Below, piece by piece: positions 36,553 to 45,245 of a DNA stretch of 64,000 nt. The DNA comes from Priestia megaterium (lineage in GTDB: Bacteria; Bacillota; Bacilli; Bacillales; Bacillaceae_H): the NCBI RefSeq assembly GCF_023824195.1, contig NZ_CP085442.1:5045501-5109500 (forward strand), given 5' to 3'. Numbering within the stretch: position 1 is the first letter of the stretch; each line of letters begins with the position of its first letter. The notes under the pieces were generated by a model. That model saw only the letters and a list, made by a program, of their open reading frames with translations. It was not told the origin of the DNA and did not search any database. Position numbers and translations under genes: made by a program.

Positions 36553-38190
36553 ATGAAGAAGTTCTTTTCATTTGATTTTTGGCAGAAGTTTGGTAAGGCT
36601 TTATTAGTAGTAGTAGCGGTTATGCCCGCAGCTGGTATTATGATTTCACTTGGAAAACTAGTTGCAATGACTGGGGGAGACATCACTGCTGTACAAACAA
36701 TTGCACGCGTGATGGAAGATATAGGCTGGGGTATCATTACAAATCTTCACATCTTGTTCGCTGTTGCCATCGGGGGATCTTGGGCAAAAGAACGTGCTGG
36801 CGGTGCATTTGCTGCACTCATTGCATTCATTCTTATTAATCGAATTACAGGAGCCATTTTCGGAGTTAAAGCAGAAATGCTCTCAGATTCAAAAGCAACG
36901 GTTCAATCACTGTTTGGACAAGAATTAGTTGTAAAAGACTACTTCACATCTATTTTAGGATCTCCCGCTCTTAACATGGGAGTGTTCGTAGGAATTATCG
37001 CTGGTTTTTTAGGCGCGAATTTATTCAACAAATATTACAACTATGATAAATTGCCTGAAGCCCTTTCGTTTTTTAACGGCAAGCGCTTCGTACCATTTGT
37101 GGTCATCGGTGGTTCAGTTGTAACGGCACTGCTTTTATCCATTGTATGGCCGTTTATCCAAGGTTCGCTAAACAGCTTCGGACAGTGGATTGCAACATCT
37201 AGAGACACAGCTCCTATTCTAGCACCATTTATTTTCGGAGCATTAGAGCGTCTGCTTCTTCCGTTTGGTCTTCATCATATGCTGACAGTTCCTATGAACT
37301 ACACGGAGCTAGGTGGTACGTACAAAATTTTAACGGGTTCTGGAGCAGGTTCCACTGTTGCCGGTCAAGATCCTTTGTGGCTTGCTTGGATTGCAGATTT
37401 AAATAACTTCCGCGCTGCAGGAGATATGGATAGCTACAAGCAGCTCTTACATGACGTTACACCTGCACGATTTAAAGTAGGACAGATGATTTTATCTTGT
37501 GCGTCATTAATTGGAATCGCTTTAGCAATGTATCGTAACGTAGATCCTGACAAACGTTCGAAATATCGTTCAATGTTCTTTTCAGCTGGACTAGCTGTTT
37601 TCTTAACAGGCGTAACAGAACCGATTGAATTTATGTTCATGTTCGCGGCACCTCTCCTATACGTCGTATACGCCATTATGACGGGACTGGCTTTTGCCAT
37701 TGTTGATATTGTTCATGTTCGCGTACACTCATTTGGCGTAATTGAACTATTAACACGTACACCAATGATTATCAAAGCCGGACTATGGGCTGACTTAATG
37801 AACTTTGTCATCGCCTGCCTTGTATTCTTTGGCTTAAATTTCGGAGTGGCAAACTTCTTAATCAAACGTTTTAACTTCCCAACGCCGGGACGTAACGGAA
37901 ACTATATCGATGAAGAAACAACTGCAACAAGCAGCAAGCAGGTGAAAAATGATTCGCTTGCCCCAGTCATTATTGGACTGCTTGGCGGAGAAAATAATAT
38001 TGAAGACGTTGATGCTTGTATGACTCGCTTACGTGTGACGGTAAAAGATATACATGCCGTTGCAGGAGAAAGTGAGTGGAAACAAAACGGAGCCCTTGGT
38101 TTAATCTTGAAAGATAAAGGGGTACAAGCTATTTATGGACCTAAAGCGGATGTTTTGAAATCCGACATTCAAGATTTGTTAGGAGCTTAA
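36553..38190 (+). CDS. PTS sugar permease, EIICB (glucose/maltose type)
   Basis: 545-residue fused PTS permease. The EIIC membrane domain occupies about 1-445 (ten or so helices; conserved GALERLLLPFGLHH and GVTEPIEFMFMFAAP), then a linker, then EIIB with the phospho-Cys in EDVDACMTRLRVTV (C489). There is no EIIA domain, so phosphate must come from another protein's EIIA. Homology is to the glucose/alpha-glucoside group (MalP, MalX, GlvC), but the sugar cannot be settled by reading. A strong promoter and operator precede it. An EEP-family hydrolase gene follows after four bases. Confidence 0.9.
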   Translation: MKKFFSFDFWQKFGKALLVVVAVMPAAGIMISLGKLVAMTGGDITAVQTIARVMEDIGWGIITNLHILFAVAIGGSWAKERAGGAFAALIAFILINRITGAIFGVKAEMLSDSKATVQSLFGQELVVKDYFTSILGSPALNMGVFVGIIAGFLGANLFNKYYNYDKLPEALSFFNGKRFVPFVVIGGSVVTALLLSIVWPFIQGSLNSFGQWIATSRDTAPILAPFIFGALERLLLPFGLHHMLTVPMNYTELGGTYKILTGSGAGSTVAGQDPLWLAWIADLNNFRAAGDMDSYKQLLHDVTPARFKVGQMILSCASLIGIALAMYRNVDPDKRSKYRSMFFSAGLAVFLTGVTEPIEFMFMFAAPLLYVVYAIMTGLAFAIVDIVHVRVHSFGVIELLTRTPMIIKAGLWADLMNFVIACLVFFGLNFGVANFLIKRFNFPTPGRNGNYIDEETTATSSKQVKNDSLAPVIIGLLGGENNIEDVDACMTRLRVTVKDIHAVAGESEWKQNGALGLILKDKGVQAIYGPKADVLKSDIQDLLGA

Positions 38191-38194
38191 CATA

Positions 38195-38980
38195 ATGAAG
38201 CTATTAACGTTAAATTGCCACTCTTGGCAAGAGGAAAATCAGCTAGACAAGTTATCTTGTCTAGCTGAAGTAATTAAAAAAGAAAAATATGATGTCATTG
38301 CTTTACAGGAAGTAAGCCAAAAAATAGACGCACCTTATGTACATGACTACATTCGTAGCGATAATTACGCTTGGCTTTTAGCAAAAGAACTGGGTAAGCA
38401 AGGTGAAGACTATCAATTGGTATGGGATTTATCTCATATAGGTTATGAAGTGTATGAAGAAGGAATTTCCATTTTAACGAAACACCCGATTATTGAAGAG
38501 CATTCATTTTTTGTTTCACAAACGTCAAATATTGACTATTGGAAAACGAGAAGAATTGTTGGAGCAACAATCGAATATGAAAAAGAACTCCTTACGTTTT
38601 ATTCTTGTCATCTTGGCTGGTGGGATGACGAGGAAGAGCCATTCAAGCAGCAAGTTGATACGCTGCTAGCTCATGTACACAAAGATAACCCATTTTTTCT
38701 ACTTGGAGACTTTAATAATGACGCTCATAGACGAAATGAAGGTTACGACTACCTGTTGAGCCAAGGCCTCTATGATACGTATACTCTATCGAATAAAAAA
38801 GATAGCGGTATTACAGTTAAAGGTAACATTGCTGGATGGGATGATAATGAACGGGCACTGCGCCTTGATCTAATTCTATCAAGTCATGCGCAGGATATTC
38901 AGTCATCGACTGTGATTTTTAACGGCATACATTATCCCGTTGTTTCCGACCATTTTGGGGTAAGCGTTGAAGTGAAATAA
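38195..38980 (+). CDS. Endonuclease/exonuclease/phosphatase family protein
   Basis: 261-residue EEP-fold enzyme: start MKLLTLNCHSW, catalytic Glu in VIALQEVSQ, then ISILTKHPI, YSCHLGWW, FFLLGDFNND and the C-terminal SDHFGVSVEV, the full metal-hydrolase set. There is no signal peptide, so it is cytoplasmic, and not a secreted sphingomyelinase or DNase. It begins four bases after the PTS gene with AGGAG inside that gene's end, so expression is coupled. This suggests action on a phosphorylated sugar or phosphodiester brought in by the permease. That function is inference. Confidence 0.85.
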   Translation: MKLLTLNCHSWQEENQLDKLSCLAEVIKKEKYDVIALQEVSQKIDAPYVHDYIRSDNYAWLLAKELGKQGEDYQLVWDLSHIGYEVYEEGISILTKHPIIEEHSFFVSQTSNIDYWKTRRIVGATIEYEKELLTFYSCHLGWWDDEEEPFKQQVDTLLAHVHKDNPFFLLGDFNNDAHRRNEGYDYLLSQGLYDTYTLSNKKDSGITVKGNIAGWDDNERALRLDLILSSHAQDIQSSTVIFNGIHYPVVSDHFGVSVEVK

Positions 38981-38987
38981 GTGACAT

Positions 38988-39012
38988 AAAGCGAACGAAT
39001 AGCGTTCGCTTT
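38988..39012 (+). terminator. Terminator after the PTS operon
   Basis: Stem AAAGCGAACG / CGTTCGCTTT with a five-base loop and T6. Confidence 0.9.
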
Positions 39013-39110
39013 TTTCGTGTGATTATGATTATGTGAAAATCATCTTCTTTGCTGCTTTATCTATCGTTTTAGAAGTGTCCGATAAACTTTCGCATTTTAA
39101 AAAGTAGGTG

Positions 39111-39119
39111 TGCTATAAT
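39111..39119 (+). promoter_or_regulatory. Extended -10 promoter of the glycan cluster
   Basis: TGCTATAAT (TG extension plus perfect -10 TATAAT at 39114-39119) with no clear -35. Transcription would start near 39126 and leave a leader of about 145 bases that contains a small hairpin ATGCAA (39137-39142) / TTGCAT (39150-39155). Confidence 0.6.
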
Positions 39120-39270
39120 ATTGTGATGTTGGCGATATGCAACCCATTTTTGCATGTTTATCAATGAAATCGCTCAACTTAATAGTAAGATGATACATGT
39201 AAGCTCTATTTAAATGAACACCCGTTGTCATTATCATAAACTAATAAAGAAAAATAGGTGTGAAACAATC

Positions 39271-40371
39271 ATGAAAATTTTGTTGATTTCAAATATGTAT
39301 CCTTCTGAACAATTCCCGAGCTATGGTGTATTTGTTCAAAACACTGAAAAAATTTTAGTTCAACATGATATTCAAGTTGATAAAATTGTCATGCAAAAAA
39401 AGACAAGCAAATTAAGCAAGCTTTTTAGCTATGCTTCTCATTATGTTAATGTCATTGTGACGGGCTTAACAAAAAACTACGACTATCTTTACGTACATTA
39501 TGCATCTCATAATGCTCTTCCGCTGCTAATTCTCAAAAAGCTAAAGAAGAATGTGAAGATTGTGACAAACGTGCATGGTTCAGATGTTGTACCTGAAGTA
39601 GCTTCACAGGAAAAATATCAGCCTAGAGTAAATGACTTATTGCACCATTCCACTAAAATTATTACTCCTTCTCCCTACTATAAAGGGCTCGTTGAAGAGA
39701 AATATAAGGTTCATAACCCAATCTATATTTTTCCAAGCGGAGGAGTGAATAAAGATCTGTTTCACCCTTATGCAGATAAAAGCAAAGCTTATCAAGAACT
39801 AAACTTGGATCCTACTACCCGTTATCTTGGATGTGTAAGCCGCATTGATGTGGGTAAAGGATGGGAATACTACCTGCAAGCAATTGCAAAAGCTGAACAA
39901 CAAACGCCCACTTCTTACAAATACCTATACGTTGGAAGCGGAAAAGACGAAGCTGCATTTAAGGAAATGATCAAGACTCTGGGCCTAGAGGAAAAAGTCA
40001 TCCATTTCCCTCTGCTTCCTCAGTCCTCTCTTGCTTACGTATATAATGCGATTGAAGCATTCGTGTTTCCGACCGTAAGAAAAGGAGAAAGTTTGGGCTT
40101 AGTCGGCCTCGAAGCTATGGCTTGCGGAGCACCCGTAATTGGGAGTCAGATTGGTGGTCTAAAAGATTACATTATAGACGGAAAGAATGGTCTATTCTTT
40201 GAGCCTAAAAATGTAGACGAACTAGCTTCACAGCTACAGGCTTTTATTAATCTTCCTGAAGATGTGAAACAGCAAATGTCTCAACAGGCGTTACAAACAG
40301 CAAACCGCTACACAGTAGATGTAATTGCTGAACAACTCCCAACAATTTTTTTTGATGAGGTGGAAAAATGA
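39271..40371 (+). CDS. Glycosyltransferase family 4
   Basis: 366-residue GT-B glycosyltransferase. N-terminal acceptor fold (MKILLISNMYPSEQFPSYGVFV, TNVHGSDVVPE), C-terminal nucleotide-sugar fold with SRIDVGKGWEYYLQAI and the E-x7-E motif in RKGESLGLVGLEAMACGAPVIG. Cytoplasmic, membrane-associated by family habit. It probably adds a sugar to a lipid-linked glycan. The frame is open upstream, but similarity starts at the ATG 39271. First gene of the cluster, overlapping the next by four bases (ATGA). Confidence 0.9.
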   Translation: MKILLISNMYPSEQFPSYGVFVQNTEKILVQHDIQVDKIVMQKKTSKLSKLFSYASHYVNVIVTGLTKNYDYLYVHYASHNALPLLILKKLKKNVKIVTNVHGSDVVPEVASQEKYQPRVNDLLHHSTKIITPSPYYKGLVEEKYKVHNPIYIFPSGGVNKDLFHPYADKSKAYQELNLDPTTRYLGCVSRIDVGKGWEYYLQAIAKAEQQTPTSYKYLYVGSGKDEAAFKEMIKTLGLEEKVIHFPLLPQSSLAYVYNAIEAFVFPTVRKGESLGLVGLEAMACGAPVIGSQIGGLKDYIIDGKNGLFFEPKNVDELASQLQAFINLPEDVKQQMSQQALQTANRYTVDVIAEQLPTIFFDEVEK

Positions 40372-41306
40372 AAGTCGCAGTTTTAATTCCTTGTTATAAC
40401 GAGGAAGTAACAATTGGAAAAGTAATTGACGATTTCAAACGCGAACTGCCTAGTGCAGATATTTATGTGTACGACAACAATTCAAAAGATCGCACAAGTG
40501 AAATTGCACTTGAACACGGGGCAATCGTCAAAAAAGAATTCAAGCAAGGAAAAGGAAACGTTGTACGTTCAATGTTTCAAGAAATTGATGCAGATTGTTA
40601 TGTCATGGTAGATGGGGATGATACGTATCCTGCAGAATTTGTTCATCAATTAATTGAGCCTATTAGAAATCGAGAAGCTAACATGGTCATTGGAGATCGT
40701 TTATCAAACGGAACGTATCTCGAAGAAAACAAACGTGCTTTCCATAATTTTGGTAACAACTTAGTACGTTCTTTAATTAACGGCCTGTACAAAAGTAACA
40801 TTAAAGATATCATGACAGGTTATCGTGCGTACGATAAATTATTTGTAAAATCAATACCTGTGATGAGCCCGGGATTTGAAATTGAAACAGAAATGAGTCT
40901 TCACGCGTTAGATAAACGATTCCGCCTAAAAGAAATCGCGATCGATTATCGCGATCGACCTGAAGGCAGCGAATCGAAACTTAATACGTTCTCTGATGGA
41001 TTTAAAGTGTTACGAATGATTTTTACGTTATTTAAAGAGTACAAGCCGCTTCAGTTCTTCTCCATTTGGACAGTGTTGTTTATTGTCGCAGGATTAGCTG
41101 TTGGTGCTCCAGTACTTTATGAATTTTTTGATACAGGCTTTATTACCAAAGTACCTTCATCTATCTTAGCAACTGGATTGATGGTGTTAGGTGTTTTATC
41201 TTTCGTCTGTGGATTAATTCTAGATACAATCGCTTCATTAAATCGCAAGCAATATGAATTAGAACTAAATAAAAAAGTTGAACAGATTGAACAAGTAGGA
41301 GAATAA
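40368..41306 (+). CDS. GT2 polyprenyl-phosphate glycosyltransferase
   Basis: 312 residues. A GT2 catalytic domain (PCYNEEVTIGKVI, DNNSKDRTSEIA, and the metal motif VDGDDTYPAE at 81-90) is followed by two C-terminal membrane helices (about 228-290). This layout belongs to dolichol/undecaprenyl-phosphate mannose/glucose/ArnC-type synthases, which load one sugar onto a lipid phosphate at the inner membrane face. It therefore likely makes the lipid-linked donor used by the neighbouring membrane transferase. Coupled to the GT4 gene by overlap. Confidence 0.9.
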   Translation: MKVAVLIPCYNEEVTIGKVIDDFKRELPSADIYVYDNNSKDRTSEIALEHGAIVKKEFKQGKGNVVRSMFQEIDADCYVMVDGDDTYPAEFVHQLIEPIRNREANMVIGDRLSNGTYLEENKRAFHNFGNNLVRSLINGLYKSNIKDIMTGYRAYDKLFVKSIPVMSPGFEIETEMSLHALDKRFRLKEIAIDYRDRPEGSESKLNTFSDGFKVLRMIFTLFKEYKPLQFFSIWTVLFIVAGLAVGAPVLYEFFDTGFITKVPSSILATGLMVLGVLSFVCGLILDTIASLNRKQYELELNKKVEQIEQVGE

Positions 41307-41308
41307 CA

Positions 41309-43027
41309 ATGATGAAGAATAAAAAAAGTATTTTGCTGCTTACAGTGACAGCTTTAATTATTCTTATCGGTTTAAGTATTGGTAATCCAGACGGTGTTCA
41401 CTATCTTTCCCTTTTTGCTGCACTTGTATTTACCATCATAAGCTCTATTTTTATTTATAAAAATAGAGCTTATGCTTCATTTAAACCGCTAGAATGGCTA
41501 TTGCTGATTGTTTTTTCGTTTATCGTACAGTTTTCACTTTTAGATAACTTACATATGACGAGCTCAACTATTTTTTCACTCGTTTTGTATGCCATCAGCC
41601 GTACTTTATTGGCAATGCTGCTGACGGCCGCTGTACTCAGCGCTATCAAACAGATAAACGATTTTCACTATACATTTGCACACCCAAAGCGTTACCTAGG
41701 AATCGTTACGATTCTTATTTTAGCTGTTAGTCTATATTACTGGTTTGCCTTTTTCCCAGCGGCCATGACTCCCGATTCATTAGCACAGTGGAGACAGGCA
41801 CATACCGGAGAATTTAACGATTGGCACCCTATTATGATTACGTGGCTGATTATGCTACTGACAAAAATATGGGATAACCCAGGAATTGTAGCGTTCACGC
41901 AAATTGTTGTTGTAGTAAGCATATACGCCTATACGTTTGACTTTTTCATTAAACGCAAAGCACATCCTGTTATGATTGGACTTTTAACAGCTATTATTGT
42001 CATTATTCCAAGCTTTTTAATCTTTTCAATTATTATTTGGAAAGATATTTTATACAGTGCTTTTCTGCTGTTCTTTACGGTGAATATTGCAAAAATCTAT
42101 TTGTCAGAAGGTGCTTGGATTAAAAATAAAGCAAGCTTTTTCTTACTTTTACTTTCCGCATTTGGAGTAGCTTTCTTTAGACATAATGGTTTTCCTGTAT
42201 TTGTTTTGACTTTCCTTTTAATGATTGTCTTATTCAGAAAAAATTGGAAACCTCTTGTCACGATTTTCTTAGTCGTCTTTATTTTACAAAAGATTGTTAC
42301 AGGCCCTGTGTTCACGTGGCTTGATGTACAGCCTTCGGATCCAAATGAAGCTTTGTCTATTCCAACTCAACAAATTGCAAACATCATTTCAAATGATGGG
42401 GAGATGTCAAAAGAAGAGCGCGAATATTTTAATAAAGTGCTTCCTATTGAATTGTGGAAAGAAAAGTACAATCCATATAAAAGCGATCCTATTAAATTCA
42501 CTTGGAAATACTACGACCGCGAGTTTATTTTTAATGATTTAGGTCTTTACTTTAAGAATTATGCTAGCATTGTCATCAAAAATCCTTATCTAGCAACGGA
42601 AGGCTTTCTCAAACAAACGGCTTTAGTATGGCAAATCAATCCTTTTAAAGATGGCTACACAGATACGTATGTAACCAACATTTATTACGGCAATGATTTA
42701 GGTCTTAAAAATAAAGTAATCGAGCCGTTTATTACGCATACTGCCAATGCTTACTTAGCTATTTTTAAGCACCCTGTTTTTACATTCTTATGGAAACCAG
42801 CTTTTTATCACTGTGTTATTTTATTATTTTCATTAATGCTAGTGATTCGAAGAGGAATTACGTCACTTATTATCGTCATTCCTTGGGCTCTTAACACGCT
42901 TTCTGTTCTTGCGGCATTGCCGGCTCAAGATTTTCGATATTTATTAGCAAGCGTATTTGTGTCTTTCTTCTTTATTGGTCTTCCTTTTATCCGATTTGAT
43001 CAGAAAGAAAGGGATGTGACCTCCTGA
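41309..43027 (+). CDS. DUF6020 multi-pass membrane protein (GT-C-like)
   Basis: 572 residues with about 12-13 membrane helices, resembling the DUF6020 family. The first large outer loop contains MTPDSLAQWRQ and FNDWHPIMITW, acidic residues placed like those of GT-C glycosyltransferases. A second outer region (about 335-460) is hydrophilic. I infer a GT-C enzyme that moves a sugar from undecaprenyl-phosphate onto a surface acceptor. The family itself has no proven function. The GGAG ribosome site is inside the end of the GT2 gene, and the stop overlaps the next start (TGATG). Confidence 0.75.
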   Translation: MMKNKKSILLLTVTALIILIGLSIGNPDGVHYLSLFAALVFTIISSIFIYKNRAYASFKPLEWLLLIVFSFIVQFSLLDNLHMTSSTIFSLVLYAISRTLLAMLLTAAVLSAIKQINDFHYTFAHPKRYLGIVTILILAVSLYYWFAFFPAAMTPDSLAQWRQAHTGEFNDWHPIMITWLIMLLTKIWDNPGIVAFTQIVVVVSIYAYTFDFFIKRKAHPVMIGLLTAIIVIIPSFLIFSIIIWKDILYSAFLLFFTVNIAKIYLSEGAWIKNKASFFLLLLSAFGVAFFRHNGFPVFVLTFLLMIVLFRKNWKPLVTIFLVVFILQKIVTGPVFTWLDVQPSDPNEALSIPTQQIANIISNDGEMSKEEREYFNKVLPIELWKEKYNPYKSDPIKFTWKYYDREFIFNDLGLYFKNYASIVIKNPYLATEGFLKQTALVWQINPFKDGYTDTYVTNIYYGNDLGLKNKVIEPFITHTANAYLAIFKHPVFTFLWKPAFYHCVILLFSLMLVIRRGITSLIIVIPWALNTLSVLAALPAQDFRYLLASVFVSFFFIGLPFIRFDQKERDVTS

Positions 43028-43362
43028 TGGAGAGCAATTACAACAAAAAGCTAGGAATCACACTCATTATCGTGGCTTCCCTGTTTACAGCTGTTGGACA
43101 ACTTTTTTGGAAGTTGTCCGAAGCTTCATTTAACTTAAATTTAATTATTGGTTTTTTTCTTTATGGATTAGGAGCGGTTTTTATGATTGCTGCTTTTAAA
43201 TTTGAAAGAGTTTCCTTACTTCATCCATTTTTAAGCCTAGGATACGTAATCAGCATTGCTAATGGTTTCTTTCTATTAAATGAAACCATTAGCCCTATGA
43301 AGCTGGTCGGTACTCTTATTATTATCGTAGGTGTAATTTTAGTAGGTGGCCAAGATGAATAG
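43027..43362 (+). CDS. Small DMT/EamA-type membrane protein, subunit 1
   Basis: 111 residues, four membrane helices, with the half-EamA pattern ending ETISPMKLVGTLIIIVGVILVGG. It resembles ArnE/SMR-like proteins, which work as pairs to flip undecaprenyl-phosphate-sugars. Its start overlaps the DUF6020 stop by one base and its end overlaps the next small gene by eight bases. A drug-efflux SMR role is possible but unlikely in this setting. Confidence 0.8.
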   Translation: MESNYNKKLGITLIIVASLFTAVGQLFWKLSEASFNLNLIIGFFLYGLGAVFMIAAFKFERVSLLHPFLSLGYVISIANGFFLLNETISPMKLVGTLIIIVGVILVGGQDE

Positions 43363-43687
43363 TATCCCACTTTTAATTATTATGACCCTTTTAGGTTCAG
43401 TTGGAGCTGTCTTTTTCAAGTATATTTCTACGTATTTAAATGAAAAAAAGATAAAGCTAGCGCTTATTTGCTTTGTGGGTGGCGGCCTTTTTTACGGGGC
43501 GGCAGCTCTGCTTAATGTGTATGTTTTAACGCTGTTACCTTATTCTATTGTATTTCCGCTCACGTCTATTACGTATATTTGGACATTAACATTCGGTTAC
43601 TTTTTAATTAAAGAAAAAGTTACAACAAAACAAGTTATCGGCTGTATTCTTCTAATTGTCGGATGCTTCTTTATTGCTAATAGTTGA
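43355..43687 (+). CDS. Small DMT/EamA-type membrane protein, subunit 2
   Basis: 110 residues, four helices, with the related ending LIKEKVTTKQVIGCILLIVGCFFIA. ATG 43355 is chosen because AGGTGG lies five bases before it; GTG 43346 in frame is possible. Together with the preceding gene it looks like an ArnE/ArnF-type heterodimer. The natural role beside a polyprenyl-phosphate GT2 and a GT-C-like protein is to flip the lipid-linked sugar outward. Inference from family and context. Confidence 0.8.
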   Translation: MNSIPLLIIMTLLGSVGAVFFKYISTYLNEKKIKLALICFVGGGLFYGAAALLNVYVLTLLPYSIVFPLTSITYIWTLTFGYFLIKEKVTTKQVIGCILLIVGCFFIANS

Positions 43688-43717
43688 TGAGATAACTTGA
43701 AAAGGTAGGAGTTTCGC

Positions 43718-45220
43718 ATGAAAAACTTAAAATTCGCGAGCATTTTACTGCTCATATCAACATTATTTTTGAAATTTTCTAGTATGATTCGTGATTTAGT
43801 TATTGCTAACTATTTCGGTACAAGTTATATCGTCGATTCATACAACGCAGCAATGATTATTCCAAACGCTTTTATTTTATTTATGTTAACGGGGATGAAG
43901 GATGCGTTTATTCCTAGTTATTTACGTTATGAAAAAGAAAATAAAGGAAAGGTTCATTTGACTAATATTGTTAAATCAACCTTTCTTATTTGTTTCATTA
44001 TTTCGGTTCTCGGATCAATTGCCGCTTTCTTTTACTTTCCCGCTTCGTATTCTAATTTTTCCAAAGCAGCAATTGAACTAGGAATTTATACGGGCGTTAT
44101 GTACTTCTTATCTCTTTCACTAGTTGGAGTGAATGCCGTATACGAAGGTGTATTTGATGCACGAAGTCAATATTCTTTCTCTGTGTTTTCTCAAACGGTT
44201 GTTGTACTATTTACGATTTTAAGTACAATCCTATTACATTCAATTATGGGCGGCTATGCAATTGCTCTTGGCTATTTTATAGGAACAATTGCTTCTTTCT
44301 TAATTAAAGTTGTCTATTTTAAACCGCAGCATCTGCTGTTATGGAAGCAAAAAATTGACCGTGATGAAGTGGTGGCTTTTTATAAAGTATTCATCCCTGT
44401 TGGTGTGACCATTATGGTCGGTCAAATTAATTTAACTGTAAACTTCTTCTTTGCTGGCTCCTTTGGTGAAGGTGTTATTTCATACTTAAATTACGCCTTC
44501 AGACTTGTAAGTATTCCCCAGGCAATATTCGGGGTTACGGTCGCAACCATTATTTATCCGCTGATTGCAAGAGCCATTTCTGACAAAGATGAAGAACGCT
44601 TTAAATCGGGAATTGAAAAAGGGATTACGTTTATGCTGATGCTGCTGATTCCGACGATTGTTATTATGATCTTTTATATGAAAGACATTGTAATGATTGC
44701 TTATCAGCGCGGTGCATTTGACGCACATTCGACGTTAAAAACAACGGATGTATCTTATTATTACCTAGGTTCAGTGTTTTTCTATTCGCTGCAAGCTGTT
44801 CTTGCAAAAGGATTTTATTCTCTTCAAAAAGGTTATCTTATTATGAGAGCAGGCTTATTATCCATTGTGTTAAATATCATCTTTAACATGATTTTCACTA
44901 AATTTATGGGATACCAAGGATTAGCACTTTCCATGTCAGTGGTTGCCTTTTTCTATACGGCCATCGTATTCGTTATGCTGGCAAAACAAATCAATCACTT
45001 CCATTACGGATATCTAGTGAAAGAAACAGGAAAAATTCTTTTAGCTTCCGTACCTGTTGCTATCCTCATGTTCTTCTTAAAGGACATCGCATTTTTGAAT
45101 TCATTACATGTTATCTTACGATTTGGTATTGTCTGTATTGCAGGTGGTTTAGTATACTTAATGTCGACGCTATTATGCAGAGTAGAAGGTGTTATGCTTT
45201 TAGTTAAAAGAAAACGTTAA
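43718..45220 (+). CDS. MurJ/MviN-family lipid flippase
   Basis: 500-residue MOP-superfamily protein with about 14 helices. Features are the MviN-type start (FASILLLISTLFLKFSSMIRDLVIANYFGTS), VNFFFAGSFGEGVISYLNYAFRL, and AYQRGAFDAHST. Members flip lipid II or lipid-linked oligosaccharides. Within a glycan cluster it more likely flips the cluster's product than serves as housekeeping MurJ. GGAG precedes the ATG by about 9 bases. Confidence 0.9.
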   Translation: MKNLKFASILLLISTLFLKFSSMIRDLVIANYFGTSYIVDSYNAAMIIPNAFILFMLTGMKDAFIPSYLRYEKENKGKVHLTNIVKSTFLICFIISVLGSIAAFFYFPASYSNFSKAAIELGIYTGVMYFLSLSLVGVNAVYEGVFDARSQYSFSVFSQTVVVLFTILSTILLHSIMGGYAIALGYFIGTIASFLIKVVYFKPQHLLLWKQKIDRDEVVAFYKVFIPVGVTIMVGQINLTVNFFFAGSFGEGVISYLNYAFRLVSIPQAIFGVTVATIIYPLIARAISDKDEERFKSGIEKGITFMLMLLIPTIVIMIFYMKDIVMIAYQRGAFDAHSTLKTTDVSYYYLGSVFFYSLQAVLAKGFYSLQKGYLIMRAGLLSIVLNIIFNMIFTKFMGYQGLALSMSVVAFFYTAIVFVMLAKQINHFHYGYLVKETGKILLASVPVAILMFFLKDIAFLNSLHVILRFGIVCIAGGLVYLMSTLLCRVEGVMLLVKRKR

Positions 45221-45245
45221 TTCACGTAAAACAGGAGAGTACTAT

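Noticed and set aside
43027-43687. The two small DMT proteins as a multidrug SMR pair
   Set aside because: Their tight overlap with glycan genes and half-EamA endings fit lipid-sugar flippases better; drug efflux is kept only as a weak alternative.
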